A stretch of DNA of 64,000 bases, from contig OX638135.1 in assembly GCA_951804985.1 (NCBI GenBank), forward strand, positions 67,220,507 to 67,284,506. Direction: 5' to 3'. Origin of the DNA: Dryomyza anilis. Taxonomy: Eukaryota > Arthropoda > Insecta > Diptera > Dryomyzidae. Each line of letters opens with the position of its first letter. Position 1 is the first letter of the stretch. Of the stretch, positions 21,961 through 33,100 are shown piece after piece. The position numbers and the translations under genes are program-made. Below the pieces are notes generated by a model that saw nothing but the letters and a program-made list of their open reading frames with translations, was not told the origin of the DNA and made no database searches.

Positions 21961-22291
21961 ATTTATTTTGATATTATGTTGTTCTAGATGGTGAATTCAT
22001 GCATCTCCACCTTTCCGCTCTTTTCGGTCATCAAACTATTTATTTCAATATATCCTGGTGCATTATTCGTTCCAAATACTTCGGTTGCTAATTCGACCTC
22101 GTGCCAGAATGGTATGTCGAGAATAATTTTTGTAATTAGCGCTGGGCACAGATACAATTTTAAGGTTTTGGTATCATCTTTACAATTAACTTCTGCTTAC
22201 ACTTTTCCTATGACGTTGTGTCGCCCGCCATCTGATGTTCAAACTTGGTTTTTTTAGACCAAGTTTCTTGGCCATGTCAACACAACCTTCT
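21961..22291 (-). pseudogene. G4 protease-to-RT linker, degraded (copy 1)
   Basis: No long frame. The sequence matches the linker upstream of RT at 50340-50690. The protease motif itself is deleted here: gag sequence joins the linker near 22290. Confidence 0.6.
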
Positions 22292-23208
22292 TCAAGCCTT
22301 TTTTCTTTGTTTCGCTCGCACTGTTATTACGTTCTCCAGACCGCAGTGGTAGCAGAACAAGTTTCGCTGTGGTGCTGGACACGCAAAGAAACCGTGGCCC
22401 TGCTGCTTACAGTTCCAACATGCATGTTTACGCCGTTGAGTATTCGACACTGTAGGTCGTCGCTGTTGTATAGCCTCTACGCATTCTTTCAGGTAAGTAT
22501 CGCCATATCCATCGTTTTCGTATCTTAGATCGTATGATTTGTGCATAGGTGTCCATTGGATTCGAGGGGCGTCTCTATCCGGAAATGCTGCTTCAGCGTC
22601 AAGACCGGCTTCATATAGCTGATCCAGGGAAAACATGGCCTGAGGATAGATCATCCGACAAATATTTTCGGCTGTGTTCCTCTTCATGGTTTTTATGATC
22701 TCCTCTTCTGGCATGGAATGGGCCAATTGGTCGCAGAGAGCTATGATGTCGTCGTAAGATGATAAAAATATAAAAATCCCGCATAATTGCTTCCCATGGA
22801 TAATCATATTGAAGCTGGTTTCTAGCCGGAAGATAAACTCATTTACCGAAGGGCCACGACGTCCTTCAAATTTGAGGCCCCATTTGTCTACCCGAATAAT
22901 GTCTGGAGATGGTAGCCATGCCTGTGTCTGCTGGTATCTTTGGTGGTGGTTGGTGAACTTCAGGTAGTGTTGGGCGATGTATTGGTGACGGCTGTTGAGC
23001 GCTGCGCTGATCTTGGTGTTGATGATTGTCGAGACGAGAATTGCTGCACCTGTCTCAGATTTTGCAGAATAAAGTCTCCCGCCATTCGATTTAGTGTTGA
23101 TGTGGGAATGCTCTTTTTGATCGCACCAGTGTTTCTCTTCATTAAAGTTGTTGAAGACCAATTCTTCAGTGGTAACGCTTTCGAATGGTTCTCCTCATCG
23201 CCGCCCAT
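22292..23208 (-). pseudogene. gag: G4 gag with CCHC knuckle (copy 1)
   Basis: The minus frame 23161-22292 (289 codons) includes a capsid-like part (WGLKFEGRRGPSVNEFIFRLE, YPQAMFSLDQLYEAG) and one clear zinc knuckle, CWNCKQQGHGFFAC, with a second CX2C (CYHC) after it. An overlapping frame from 23208 (MGGDEENHSKALPL..., Ser/Thr/Gln-rich) may be the true N-terminus, joined by a lost frameshift near 22970. The frame ends abruptly at a deletion into the pol linker. Role by family: RNA packaging and particle assembly. Confidence 0.8.
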
Positions 23209-23566
23209 TTGAAATTTAAGTTGCCGGACTTCTTCTTGGTAAAACCTAAAAACTCACTTTAGCGTAACACGGATTCACCACACAGATTCTCACTCCCCGT
23301 ATGTAAACTCTGATTCACATTTATTAAATTTGTTTCTTCCGCAGATAACTGTTTGTCGCTTTTTGGAGGTTTGACAGCACCTGATGCGGACTTATCGACT
23401 GGCTAAGTATTCGAATAATAAAAAAAAATCAACTAATTGCTATATTTTCCTTGCAGGTAGTGCGTATTATTAAGTTTTAGGTAGTATTATTTAAAATATC
23501 CTTAAGAAAAATTGTAAGGCTATTTTGACCCAGAGAAATAACATTTTTTTAAATTAATTTAAAGCA
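23209..23566. other. G4 upstream sequence, no gene
   Basis: AT-moderate stretch 5' of the G4 gag on the minus strand, presumably its leader. No primer site or LTR end was recognised here. Confidence 0.4.
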
Positions 23567-23569
23567 TTA

Positions 23570-24844
23570 CACTGTGCGCACCCATTTTGCCACCAGAAAT
23601 GAAAGTTACATATTCTTATGGATTTTGACATTCTAAGAATAATGGCGTTTTCAGTTTTTTCCCTACACGTCCAGTTTCAATGATATTTGACAAAAACGAA
23701 AAACCACGTTTTTGAGAATTCTATTGGTTGGTAAGCAACAACTGACTTATTTTTATTTTATTCAAAACATGCATAACAGAACACAAATTATATGTACATA
23801 TCAATTTTTTAAATTGCTTTAACAGGACCTGAGATATGAAGCAAAAAGGACTCATTTTTAGGCTAAAAATAGATCTATTTTTGAGCATTTGTTACTCAAT
23901 ATCCAGTTGAGCACCATTCTTGTGCTTTGCATTATAACTAAGCAAATCTCATAGATTTCAATCCGGTTTTATTCAAGAAAATCGTAAACGTCAAAATTGG
24001 GCATAAGAATTAAAAAAAGTGAAAAGTTTTAGAAAATAACTTAAAAATTATTATGCATAATAAATTCGTAGAAATATTATTAATTCGTATTTTTTTTTAC
24101 TCTTTTACAATATTATTGTGGTAAGGGAGATAGTTCGGTCAAATTTATCAATTCATGGATCCTCTTGATACCAGATATAAATCCTGATTCATAATAATAT
24201 TTTACAAATACGGAAACACATAACCGGTATCTAAAGGTCCAATGAATTGATAAGTTTGACCCAACTATCTCCCTTACCACAATAATATTGTAAAAGAGTA
24301 AAAAAACGTACGAGTTACTAATATTTCTACGAAATTATTATGGTTAATAATTTTTGTTTTATTTTAAAAAATTTTTTTTCTTTATTTTGTATGCCCAATT
24401 TTGACGTTTACGATTTTTTTGAATAAAACAGAATTGAAATATTTGAGATTTGCTAACTTATAATGTAAAGCACAAGAATGGTATACAACTGGGAACTGAG
24501 AAACAAATGCTCAAAAATGGGTCTTTTTTTAACCCAAAAATGAGTCCTTTTTGCATCATATCTCAGGTCCTGTTAAAGGAATTTTAAAAACTGATATGTA
24601 CATATAATTTGTGTTCTGTTATGCATGTTTTGAATAAAATAAAAATTAGTCTGACATTATAATCAACGCTTACCAAACTATAAAATCCTCAAAAACGTGG
24701 TTTTTCGTTTATCTCAAATATCTTTGAAACTGTACGTGTAGGGAAAAAACTGAAAACGCCATTGTTCTTAGAACGTCCAAATCCATAAGAATATGCAACT
24801 TTCATTTCTGGTGTCGAAAATTGTTGTCAAATGTGCGCACAGTG
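23570..24844. mobile_element. Foldback DNA element with ~0.6-kb inverted arms (copy 1)
   Basis: The ends CACTGTGCGCAC and GTGCGCACAGTG are perfect inverted repeats flanked by TTA on both sides (23567-23569, 24845-24847), a 3-bp target duplication. The arms (about 23570-24180 and 24217-24844) are imperfect reverse complements over nearly their whole length, with a spacer of about 35 bp. Landmarks are TGGTAAGGGAGATAGTT against AACTATCTCCCTTACCA. No transposase. CACTG ends with a TTA duplication would fit a CMC- or Harbinger-like superfamily; this is inference. Confidence 0.85.
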
Positions 24845-24847
24845 TTA

Positions 24848-26288
24848 TTAAACTTAAAATATAAAACAAATTTTAAATGAAATGCAAATTTAAAAAATTA
24901 CAATTAAACACAATTTTAAAGATGTAAAATTAAAATTAACTAATTAAAATTAATTAAATGTTACAACTTTTGAATTAAAATCTTTGAAATAAAAATAAAA
25001 TTTTATGTTGAAGATATTTGAAATTTATTGTTCAAACAATTGAACTTAATGACTAACACCTAACGCAATAATATGATAAGTTAAAATATGAAACTAATTC
25101 AATTTTAAAATGTATAAAAGATTGTAAACTTGAAATATGTAATTTATATATAATGGCGAACATAATGATCGAACATAATTGTTTTGTGAGCGAACATAAT
25201 TGTTTTGAAAAAGACGAACAGGAAACAGACAAACGTATAATTATTGTTAGCGTATTTTAGTGTCATTTTCGTCAAGTCTTGGTTGTATAATTAATCTAAA
25301 ACTTAATCTAAAATTGGTAAAAACGGTATAAATAAAAATTGTATAAACATGATACGATTAAACAGAACATTTCATTGTCACACTTAAGACATCATTATTT
25401 AAACAAAATGAAAACTAGAACATTTAGAACTTGGATGCAATTGAGGGCGGTTATATCATTGCCTAGCTCACGACACCAAGACTAAATACAACTACACACA
25501 ACTACATAACTATTTCGTTTAAGAACCTGGTCAAGTAACATGAACTTACTTGACTAAGACGCAAACGAAACAGTTAATATAATTTAAACAAAGTAACAAT
25601 ACTACTTGAATTGACTACAAAAGGACAATATAAGGACATCGTTACTACCTATGTAAATTAAATTTATATCACAGCATATTTAAAATTAATTGTATTGCAC
25701 TTAATTTGGTGTCAACGTAGTCGTTCATGTCAGAAGCGATTTGAGTTGATGCGCATTTGTTGCATCACACAAAGACCCTAAATCCGACTACGACAAGACT
25801 AAATATTGCACTTTATTTTAAATTAACTTGAAATTAATTTTACGTGAATTAGCACTTTTTACGTTCGCTCCAACTTGTCGCAATTTGTGTCCACGGGTTT
25901 ACACGTTGCCCAAAGACTTACAAGTGGATTGAACTTAGCGAGCACTATATCACAGATTTTTGCTTTAATTTCGATATCGTCGATATCATATTTTAGTTGT
26001 CGCGATTTCGACTGGCGAATGTTTTAGCGTCATCTGAAGACTTACAGCTGTAAATGTTTTCGACGAAAATAAATTCTTTCACTTGAAAACTAAACTATTC
26101 TATATCTAATTTATTGCACCGATTTATTTCTTCCTGACGTCAATCGTATGCTGTCGCAATTTGGATTAAATGGTTTTATCTCTTTATCCAAAGACTTACA
26201 GGCACGGTTGACGGTCAGCAAAAGTCAATTATTGCACTACAAAATCCCTAAACATGAAAAAAATTATATTTCGTCCGGACTAAGCCGA
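24848..26288. other. AT-rich non-coding DNA (copy 1)
   Basis: No gene. Short repeated words such as GCGAACATAAT(TG) near 25155-25205 and CAAAGACTTACA-like words near 25912, 26037 and 26190 suggest old repeat material. The same DNA lies at 54731-56155. Confidence 0.5.
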
Positions 26289-26309
26289 CCGTTGGGCACC
26301 ACTGTTAGT
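26289..26309 (-). promoter_or_regulatory. Primer-binding-site-like motif beside an LTR-like end
   Basis: On the minus strand ...CACTAACA is followed by G and then TGGTGCCCAACGG. The arrangement LTR end, 1-nt gap, TGG-type tRNA complement is what an LTR retroelement shows. If real, its LTR lies to the right (26303 onward) and its body to the left. The other LTR end was not found. Duplicated at 56156-56176. Confidence 0.35.
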
Positions 26310-27540
26310 GCGAGCGTGCTGTCTAGTAGGAGGATAGAAAAAAGGGAAAAATAGAGGCAGATAAAAAGTGGAGAAAGAATAAGAGGAAAGGAAAATGACA
26401 ACCCATTGGAGAGGATCGGCTGGCATGCTCGCGGACTTCCGGCTACAGCTCGTCGGACATGGGGTGAGTCTTTGCTCATCCACTGGGGTTACACGCACTA
26501 GTCAGAAATGTCATGTCGTCAAAATTACTATCAAAAACATCAAACAAACTTAACAAAACCCTATCAAAAACATATGCTGTGATGAAACGAAAACGCGGTA
26601 ATTATACAAACAACGAACAGACGAACACAGGGGCGATTAGGTGGTTTTTAATCGCCCCGGGCAAATCCCTTCACACCATGGATTACCTATGCCCATAAAT
26701 GGTAATCCCCTATTAAAACCTGACACTAAACACTTGACATCAATCACACCTCAATTTCTCTACGGTTCGATTCTACAGTCACGCCCATTAAAACTTTTAG
26801 GCTATCATAACATTAAAACGAACATTCTAGAAAGCAACAAAAAGTAGATTTAAAATATTTTTAATTAAACCAAATTAAAGCTAGTACATAAAACTAAAAT
26901 TATTTAAATAAATCGAAATTAAAATGAAGAACTAAATTGAAAAAAAAAATAAAAATACTGAATTTAAAAACATTTAATTAAAACAAAAACTAGAAATATA
27001 AATAACAAATAATTAATCAAATGCAAACATATCAAAAATCTTCCCATAATTTCTGGGGCCGCAAGAACAAAGAAATTTAAAACATCAGAAAAAGAGCTCT
27101 TTTTAAAGGGACACGTAATATTCTGTACAATTAACAAAAACATCTTTTATGACTTACACGCATTTCATGTGTGCTGACGATTATAACGATAACGATTATA
27201 AAGAAAGTAATTTAGGAAATATAAAAATATAATAAAATGTAATATAAAAATATAATAAGATTAAAACTAAGACAATACAACATAAACTAAACAACTGAGG
27301 CATTGGTCCCTCGATACGCAGACGTGTTTAAAATTTTTCCCGCGATGTGTTTTTATAAATTATAAACAACATTTATTAAAAACGATGGACATTTATTTTT
27401 AAAAATGCCCAAACTTGATGCCAAAATATTGCCAAATGGTGGCTGAGCCCTCGGGTATGTGAGGCGTCTATTTAATGTTTCCTGGGTTGTGTCTATCACG
27501 ATGTGCAGACGATAAAAATATATATATATATACATGTAAA
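26310..27540. other. Non-coding DNA, possibly LTR-derived (copy 1)
   Basis: The stretch begins GA-rich (26330-26400), then has a hairpin with 10-bp arms GGGGCGATTA (26630-26639) and TAATCGCCCC (26649-26658), then becomes AT-rich. Small frames at 26513-26847 are not recognised. A (TA)n tract lies near 27517-27532. No gene is supported. Confidence 0.45.
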
Positions 27541-28380
27541 TATTAAATAAAAATGGCGATTGTTGGAGAGTTTACGGTGGAGTTGGGAGACATCAAGCGT
27601 CGCAGTTTCAAAAAAAATGTGAAACAAAAATGTATTTTATTTTCCTCAACATCACTAATGAACGTAAATGGTTCAATTATAGCATTAACTTGAATACGTG
27701 GATGTACATGGTAAAATTTAAATATGTGGACTTAAATATTTGTCCCTGGGGTATAAATAAGTAAGATGGTACTTATCGTATCTTTGGCGTGTCGTCTTCA
27801 CGGTTCGGTCACTGCAACTTGAGTCCGCCACCTTACGCCTCCAGGGACACTAGGTAACATTGAATAAAATTTTATGAAATTAACAAACACTTAAAACAAA
27901 CTCACATTTTCCAACTTCTACACCACTCTCTACCCCAGTTTTTATTTTGATGATCGGCGCTCCCAATTTCTACACAAAATTCATTATTTTTCTTTTATAT
28001 TATTTTAATTATTTAATACCATTCTTTTGATGGTTGTGATTAATTTAAATTGATTTTATCTGGGTTTCGTTTGTGCGCCGGCACGGATTAGCATTTAATA
28101 TTGTGCAACACTTCTTTTTTTTTGTTAAATTACTTGCGACCGTCACTTTTAAATCAAACTTGCATAGTATTCCCGGAATTTGTCTGTGCTGCTGTTGCAG
28201 CCGCAATTATTTTAAAATTTTAAATACATAGGATCCGTAAAAATTCTAGTAAAGAGACGAGCAATAGACGCTACCAACATCGTATATTTTATAATTAACG
28301 CATAAAAATATGATTAGCCTCTTTGAACAATTAATTTCCGGTAGTTACTGTCATATTTGGCATTAGATTTTAGTTTTGAC
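27541..28380. other. Non-coding DNA with a plus-strand TATA-like box (copy 1)
   Basis: TATAAATA at 27752-27759 is followed by GC-richer sequence and by CCAGGGACACTAGGTAACA at 27842-27860, which could be a promoter and LTR-like end. Copy 2 lacks about 90 bp right after this point (57729). No coding sequence. Confidence 0.35.
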
Positions 28381-28967
28381 ATCATGTTTCATGATCTGAA
28401 CGTAGCCAAACGACATTGCAGTCCAGTTCCTTTAATTTATGAAGTCAGAAATAAATTTATTTCCGGCATTTTTCTCAAAGAAAACTGTCACGCAACATGT
28501 TGATTGGCAAGTAGACCTTGAAGACGTTCTGAGACTCCTCAATGACGTAAATGTCACCTATCGCAATCTCTGGAAACTGCATCTCTTAAACATTATTTAA
28601 TTTATTGACCCGATTTAGTTGTCGCGGTTAAGATTAATAACAAAAGACATTTGTGTCCAAACGAAAAACACGAAGCACAAAACACGTGAAGCGCAAACAG
28701 TATGACGCAGCAAAAACCAAATGTCAACTTTGAAGTATGTAGTTCAGGGATACCACTATGATGGATTATACCGATTTGTTACTTTTAAAAGTTATTTTTC
28801 TGAGATAATGCATTTTGTAATAACCTTTGCGTTCCCTGAAAAATGATACGCAGTGAAACTACCACTACCCAAGTAACCACGGCTTGACAATTACCACAAA
28901 CTCTTGTCGCAATTGTGAAGCTTTTAAGTTACCTCTAACACCAGTGTTGCAAACTAGTAATTTTTAG

Positions 28968-29145
28968 TTGCAAAGCGCTGGCTAAGAACATGTATGGAAC
29001 ATACGCAATTATATGTCCAATGCGGTGATATATAAGTCGTACATTCTGATAATGGAACATAAATTTGGTTCCAAAGCAGTGGCTAAGAACAATGCAATAA
29101 TATGTCACAATGCTGTGATATATAAGTCATACATTCCGATAATTG
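28968..29145 (+). repeat. Two imperfect tandem units of ~90 bp
   Basis: GGCTAAGAACA...CAATGCGGTGATATATAAGTCGTACATTCTGATAAT is followed by a second, diverged unit with the same word order. The 60-codon frame spanning it is a by-product of the repeat. Copy 2 lies at 58767-58941. Confidence 0.75.
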
Positions 29146-30044
29146 GCGGAGATAACTTTGTTGTTATGACGTGGCAAAATAGTGGCAAATTATAAAATGT
29201 TTTATGTTTCATATATGTTGCATGCCCAACCAGACAAATGATGCCCAAAACCTAACTTTATCCTAACTTTAAAAAGTTAACGATATCCGAATGTTGTCGT
29301 AAAAGTGATCAAAAAGGTATCTGAAAGACTTACGAATGTCCGCCTCTTTGTTGACTTTTAGCTCTCGAAAAGATAACTAAAATGTTATGTTTAAGTCAAC
29401 TATTAAAAGGCATCATCAGAAAGTTGTCCTCTAGACAGTCGATAAGATGGCTTAAATTAGCTTTTAGTTAACACTTTTAACTACCAATACATATGGAAAA
29501 TATGACAACAAATTATTATCAATGTATTAGGTTGTCATTTGATTATTTACTTTTCTAAAAATTGATGGAAATAATCAAATGTCAAACTAATACATATCAA
29601 ATAAACATAAAAATAGGCAATAATAATGAAAAACCAAAAGCTATGTTTTAAATTTAAATGCATTTTAATTTGAAATTATTTTAGCCTCACTGTTTGTCAC
29701 TGCCACAGTAACGTGGCAGTGTAAATACAGCAATAAAAATTAATTGTACACCATTCATTGGTTTAGCAATGACATTTTTGCCATTTTTGTGTATTAGCAA
29801 ACACATTCGCAAATAAAAATTAAATAGCAAATTATTTAATTAGTATGGTCGACGTTTTAAAAGAATTTTTGTATTTTCACTGCATTCTTATAATTCTTTT
29901 TAGTTTATTGAAAAAGAATAATATAATTTATTGTGAAAGTATATAACAAATATACTTTTCTGATGATGAACCATAATTACACATGCCATACACCAATAGA
30001 GTATGACCAAACTCTATAAGCGTTTCTTTGGACATGAACCAAAT

Positions 30045-30083
30045 GTGAACTGATATGCGCGCCAACCGCGCATATCAGTTCAC
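30045..30083. repeat. Perfect 17-bp hairpin
   Basis: Arms 30045-30061 (GTGAACTGATATGCGCG) and 30067-30083 are exact reverse complements around CCAAC. Copy 2 is at 59588-59626. It lies about 110 bp before a rearrangement breakpoint. Confidence 0.9.
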
Positions 30084-30119
30084 GAATTCCAGCACTGTAA
30101 GCGAGTATACGAACACACA

Positions 30120-30195
30120 CCACGCACTGTTATAGCGACCACGCACTGCCACAGCTACCACTCACAGCTATAGCTACCACGCACTGCTATAACAT
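30120..30195 (+). repeat. 19-bp tandem repeat, four units
   Basis: Four imperfect units based on CCACGCACTGCTATAGCTA. The unit boundary of the 2.09-kb tandem array falls within the last one (30191). Copy 2 is at 59663-59738. Confidence 0.85.
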
Positions 30196-33100
30196 CAACG
30201 CGGTATGCGAATACATATAGCTTTTGCCAGCAAATGCGATTGCTAATATGAATAATGTTTACGCTAATACAATTAATAATTTAGTCGGCGCAGTTTTAGC
30301 AATAATTTGATTGTGTTGATGTACCTTTTTGGCTATATTTACGAATTTTTTTTCTGTGCACGGTACAATGACGCCTGCAGTATGTAACTGCCCACGAACA
30401 TTTTCAATTCCATAGACCCGATTTTGTAGCGATTCATAAACGCAATTTACTCTTCGCGATTAATATTTTTACTATCCGGACATTTTTGTCCACACAAAAT
30501 ATACGGGGCACAAAAAACGTTAACAGCAAACGGTATGACGCAGTAAAAAAAAAACTTATGCCAACTTTGAAGTATGAAGTTCAGATGTGCCACTCTGTGG
30601 GCATTATCCCGATTTGTTTACTTTAAAAAGTTACCTTTCTGATATATCTATACGATGCTTAATAGATAACTTTTGTAAGAACCTTTAAGTCATCTGAAAA
30701 ACGATAGTCGCAAAGATAACATTTCGTAGTTTGTTCTAGTTGGGATGTATATAATGAAGAACCAAATAGGAACATATGGCTAATTAACTTTAAAATGGTA
30801 TAAATGTATATTATTATACACAAAATATTTATTATATCTACTACATATGTCCATGGGTTGTAAAAAAGCAGTCGGAATTGTATAATTAAAAAAATAACAA
30901 AAATCTCTTTTTTTTTAAAAATTTCACAAATTTCATTTTTTAGATATGCGTTAAAATTAGAGACGGTAGAATATAAGCTTTAACCCGATAACTTGAACCG
31001 TTTGTTAAATTAGAGTTGTAGTTTACCGAAAAGGATTTTTATTATTTTTATTTTTAATCCACACAAGTTTCACATTTAAAATTACAGTTCCAAAAAGGTG
31101 AACCGACACTTTAATAGATCAAAATTTGTGGCAATTAAGCCCCACCCCGGGGCTTTTTAACTAGCAATTAGGTGGCAAATAATTATTTTCGTATTATATA
31201 GAATAAACACTTTTATGGCAATTCTGTGGCTACCACTTAAGTATATTGTAATTGTTGTAGCAATTCATTTTTTGTATGCGAACTAGTTGCAGCAGCACTC
31301 TCATAACCATTCTGTTTTCTTAGTGTATATATATGAAAAAAATATATGAAAAATGGGGAACTAAAATTTTAAAAAAAGAAGGAGGTATAAAAATGTATGC
31401 AACTGATTTAACTTATATGTGTTTTGCATGTGTATTGAGTGTGTCTGTTGGTTTTGAATTGATTTTATATTTGGTTTGGAGAGGTGTAAAAAATTATATG
31501 AGCGACTTGTATATGCCCCACTGTTGGACCAGATTTCTCCTCTTGTTCTTCTGTGTGCTGGGACGGATTTGCCTTGTTCATTTTCAATGGTTCGTTGTAT
31601 GTGGTGCGTTGGGTCTGTTGACCTTCGATGGTTCTTGTAGAATTTGCAAACGGTGCTATCTCCAGTGGGTGTCGTCATGGTAATACTCTGGATTCTAAAT
31701 CGTTCAGGAGAGTTTTGTCCCGTTGACTCGGTTGTCGATATGTTCGAGATGAGTGTTTTATTTTTTTTCCCTGCGATCTTGTCAAATAAATTTTTGAATC
31801 ATCTTGTTGCTCATGTCGCGTTATGTAAGATATTTTAGATTTCCGAATTGTTGATATCAGAAAACCAAGTGGTTCGATATTGCATCGTTTTTTTTCTTTA
31901 TGTATGATTGAAGACATAATAATGCGATGTCTCTTTTTCTTTTTTACTATATTTTTCAAGGTCCATTTTACATCTAGTATTTGGCAATTGTCGCAATTTT
32001 CTAGGTCCATTTTGCATCTTGTTATTTGCATCTTGTATATGGCAATTGTAAACATTCAATCATTGCAAACTACTTGTATTTCATTTTAGAAAGTTTCCCT
32101 GCGCAGCGGTTTCAGGAACGCAAAAAACCATGAAAAGAGACAAGGAAGAATATAAGAAACAGCCAGAATGCGATCCTGACGATTTGATAACAAAGTAAAA
32201 TGACAAATCACCAAGGTGGCGTAAAAACATTTTTAAGAATTCGGCAACAGTACCGATGGAAGGGTATGCAGAAGCAAATAAACATCAACGCGGTATGCGA
32301 ATACATATAGCTTTTGCCAGCAAATGCGATTGCTAATATGAATAATGTTTACGCTAATACAATTAATAATTTAGTCGGCGCAGTTTTAGCAATAATTTGA
32401 TTGTGTTGATGTACCTTTTTGGCTATATTTACGAATTTTTTTTCTGTGCACGGTACAATGACGCCTGCAGTATGTAACTGCCCACGAACATTTTCAATTC
32501 CATAGACCCGATTTTGTAGCGATTCATAAACGCAATTTACTCTTCGCGATTAATATTTTTACTATCCGGACATTTTTGTCCACACAAAATATACGGGGCA
32601 CAAAAAACGTTAACAGCAAACGGTATGACGCAGTAAAAAAAAAACTTATGCCAACTTTGAAGTATGAAGTTCAGATGTGCCACTCTGTGGGCATTATCCC
32701 GATTTGTTTACTTTAAAAAGTTACCTTTCTGATATATCTATACGATGCTTAATAGATAACTTTTGTAAGAACCTTTAAGTCATCTGAAAAACGATAGTCG
32801 CAAAGATAACATTTCGTAGTTTGTTCTAGTTGGGATGTATATAATGAAGAACCAAATAGGAACATATGGCTAATTAACTTTAAAATGGTATAAATGTATA
32901 TTATTATACACAAAATATTTATTATATCTACTACATATGTCCATGGGTTGTAAAAAAGCAGTCGGAATTGTATAATTAAAAAAATAACAAAAATCTCTTT
33001 TTTTTTAAAAATTTCACAAATTTCATTTTTTAGATATGCGTTAAAATTAGAGACGGTAGAATATAAGCTTTAACCCGATAACTTGAACCGTTTGTTAAAT

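Larger units (their letters stand above)
28381..30640. repeat. Non-coding repeat family X, two diverged direct copies
   Basis: Segments 28605-28830 and 30415-30660 are diverged direct repeats sharing AAACGGTATGACGCAGTAAAA-like and CCAACTTTGAAGTATG words. Fragments of the same family lie inverted at 61370-61720. No protein is encoded. The family is not identified. Confidence 0.6.
17680..31328 (+). repeat. Large duplicated block, copy 1
   Basis: This block of about 13.65 kb reappears at 36305-60872 in the same orientation and order: G2 integrase end, G2 3' region, candidate LTR, G4, foldback element and the non-coding repeats. By eye the copies are about 98-99% identical. Copy-specific changes are a 28-bp loss here near 20773, a 260-bp loss near 19495, and in copy 2 a 1.5-kb G4 tandem, a 261-bp loss near 59130 and the G3 insertion. 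Confidence 0.9.

Noticed and set aside
26513..26847. Short frames duplicated at 56380-56714
   Set aside because: Not similar to any known protein; conservation is explained by the block duplication.
29013..29195. 60-codon frame repeated at 58809-58991
   Set aside because: It spans two units of a ~90-bp tandem repeat; its apparent conservation is due to the segmental duplication, not selection.
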